NCBI GenBank assembly: GCA_002279765.1
Contig: NCCR01000282.1
Span: 1 to 7,333 of the forward strand
DNA from: Verrucomicrobia bacterium 12-59-8
Lineage (GTDB): Bacteria > Verrucomicrobiota > Verrucomicrobiae > Verrucomicrobiales > Verrucomicrobiaceae
DNA: 7,333 bases
Direction: 5' to 3'
Shown here in pieces: positions 6,254 through 7,333 of the stretch (position 1 is its first letter; each line of letters opens with the position of its first letter). Both the position numbers and the translations under genes were made by a program. The notes under the pieces are model-generated. The model ran no database searches, had not been told where the DNA came from, and saw only the letters and a program-made list of their open reading frames with translations.

Positions 6254-7231
6254 ATGAAACTCGCTCTCTCCCTCCTCTTACTCACCTCGCTCTCCTTTGC
6301 CGCAGACCCACCGGCGAAGAAAGCGGAGGCTCCCGCCAAGAAAGTTGCCGCCCCTGCAGCCAAGGCTCCGCCCAAGAAGGTCTATCCGAAGAATCCGCCG
6401 CCGACGGTGGCGAATCTGAAGTATGGGCCGGCTGAGCGGAACGTGCTCGACTTCTGGCAGGCGAAGTCGGACAAGCCGACGCCGCTGTTGTTCTTCATTC
6501 ATGGCGGTGGCTGGATGGGCGGGGACAAGGCTGGCATCGCTGTGGAGCCGTTTTTGAAGGAAGGGATTTCAGTCGTCTCCATCAACTACCGCTACATTTC
6601 CCAGGCGCAGGACGTGGTGCCGCCGGTGAAGGCACCGCTGACGGATGCTGCGCTCGCTTTGCAGACTGTGCGTAGCAAGGCGAAGGAATGGAACATCGAC
6701 AAGGCGCGCATCGGCGCGAGCGGTGGCTCGGCAGGTGCATGCAGCAGCCTGTGGCTGGCTTTCCATGATGACATGGCTGACCCAAAGAGCAGCGATCCCA
6801 TCGCGCGTGAATCGACTCGTCTTTACACGGCGGCGGTGAACGGCCCGCAGACCACGCTGGATCCCAAGCAGATGCGCGAGTGGACGCCGAACAGCAAGTA
6901 CGGCGGCCATGCCTTCAGCAAGTCGGGTGAGTTCAAAAACTTTGATGACTTCGTGGCGGCGCGGGAACGCATCCTGCCATGGATCAATGAATACTCGCCC
7001 TACGCTCTGGTTTCGTCCGACGATCCGCCGGTGTACTGCTTGTTTGGTTCTGCTCCCGCCATCGGCCAGGACCAGAAAGACCCCACTCACACCGCCAACT
7101 TCGGCGTGAAGCTGCAGGAGCATTGCAAAGAGAAAGGCGTGGCCTGCGAGGTCGTCTATCCCGGCGCGACGGACGTGAAGCACAAGACGATCAACGAATT
7201 CCTCATCGCCAAGCTCAAGGAAACCAAATGA
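6254..7231 (+). CDS. Secreted alpha/beta hydrolase (esterase/lipase-like), second tandem paralogue
   Basis: This 325-residue hydrolase is a paralogue of the preceding gene. MKLALSLLLLTSLSFAA is a Sec signal peptide. A longer low-complexity linker of Lys, Ala and Pro follows (about 18-50), then the catalytic domain from TVANLKYG. HGGGW is at 83-87, the nucleophile Ser159 lies in GASGGSAGA (154-162), and His310 in DVKHK is the likely base. Asp276 in QKDPTHTANFG is a candidate acid. Compared with its neighbour it lacks two residues near 121 and several in the segment after GGHAFS (218-223). Stretches such as ACSSLWLAFHDDMADPKSSD are nearly identical between the two, while the synonymous positions have largely diverged, which points to an old duplication. 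An in-frame TAA at 6242-6244 fixes the start at 6254 or later. No ribosome binding site is visible directly upstream. It may be co-transcribed with the first hydrolase or have its own promoter. Substrate unknown. Confidence 0.9.
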   Translation: MKLALSLLLLTSLSFAADPPAKKAEAPAKKVAAPAAKAPPKKVYPKNPPPTVANLKYGPAERNVLDFWQAKSDKPTPLLFFIHGGGWMGGDKAGIAVEPFLKEGISVVSINYRYISQAQDVVPPVKAPLTDAALALQTVRSKAKEWNIDKARIGASGGSAGACSSLWLAFHDDMADPKSSDPIARESTRLYTAAVNGPQTTLDPKQMREWTPNSKYGGHAFSKSGEFKNFDDFVAARERILPWINEYSPYALVSSDDPPVYCLFGSAPAIGQDQKDPTHTANFGVKLQEHCKEKGVACEVVYPGATDVKHKTINEFLIAKLKETK

Positions 7232-7251
7232 AGCATTCACCGACCACGATC

Positions 7252-7333
7252 ATGAAACTCAATTCACTCACTCTCGGCAGCCTCGTACTGGCTGTTTGTC
7301 TCGTCGCGCAAGCTGACGACTCCGCATTCCGTC
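7252..7333 (+). CDS. Start of a secreted protein, partial (runs off right edge)
   Basis: The frame beginning MKLNSLTLGSLVLAVCLVAQA is a clear Sec signal peptide, with probable cleavage after AQA and the mature part starting DDSAF. No stop occurs before the window ends. The ATG at 7252 gives a standard leader. An in-frame ATG at 7228 overlaps the stop of the second hydrolase (ATGA) and adds MKHSPTTI, so translational coupling through the longer start is possible. The gene continues the same-strand series of exported proteins and is probably in the same transcript. Only 27 residues are visible, so the family cannot be named. Confidence 0.72.
   Translation, partial: MKLNSLTLGSLVLAVCLVAQADDSAFR

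Noticed and set aside
6127..6435. 102-codon plus-strand frame across the gap between the hydrolases
   Set aside because: Two thirds of it overlaps the second hydrolase in the wrong phase, where it only reads its Lys/Ala/Pro linker codons. The upstream part has no protein-like pattern.

Overview
The window reads as one stretch of a GC-rich genome from the Planctomycetes-Verrucomicrobia-Chlamydiae superphylum, most likely a Verrucomicrobiota member (Prosthecobacter/Verrucomicrobium-like). The basis is family content. A Tat-exported Gfo/Idh/MocA oxidoreductase, a cytochrome-domain/DUF1549/DUF1553 protein and a DUF1501 protein sit side by side, followed by secreted alpha/beta hydrolases; this combination is characteristic of that group. 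The assignment is inference, since no marker gene is present.

Layout. At the left edge (1-84, minus strand) there may be the first 28 codons of a divergent gene. From 186 to 5088 three plus-strand genes form a tight unit: the oxidoreductase (186-1637), the DUF1549/DUF1553 gene (1652-3689, split between two frames) and the DUF1501 gene (3694-5088). Gaps are 14 and 4 bases, so they are probably co-transcribed. After a 79-base gap with a promoter-like sequence come two tandem paralogous secreted esterase/lipase-like hydrolases (5168-6130 and 6254-7231), separated by 123 bases containing inverted repeats. A further gene with a signal peptide begins at 7252, or at 7228 where it would overlap the preceding stop, and runs off the right edge.

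The most notable point is in the DUF1549/DUF1553 gene. A 28-bp segment (1796-1823) is followed directly by an imperfect copy (1824-1851, 25 of 28 bases identical). Because 28 is not a multiple of three, the signal peptide and N-terminal CxxCH haem motif lie in one frame and the remaining 616 codons in another. Removing either copy rejoins the frames. The gene is therefore a pseudogene, recently frameshifted, or affected by a sequencing or assembly error.

How the genes may work together (inference): every complete product begins with a Tat-type or Sec-type export signal, apart from the DUF1549/DUF1553 product, whose Sec signal is cut off by the frameshift. The set therefore looks like an envelope or periplasmic module that oxidises and de-esterifies sugars or glycans. 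No substrate can be named from the sequence. I found no RNA gene, CRISPR array, insertion sequence or other mobile element.
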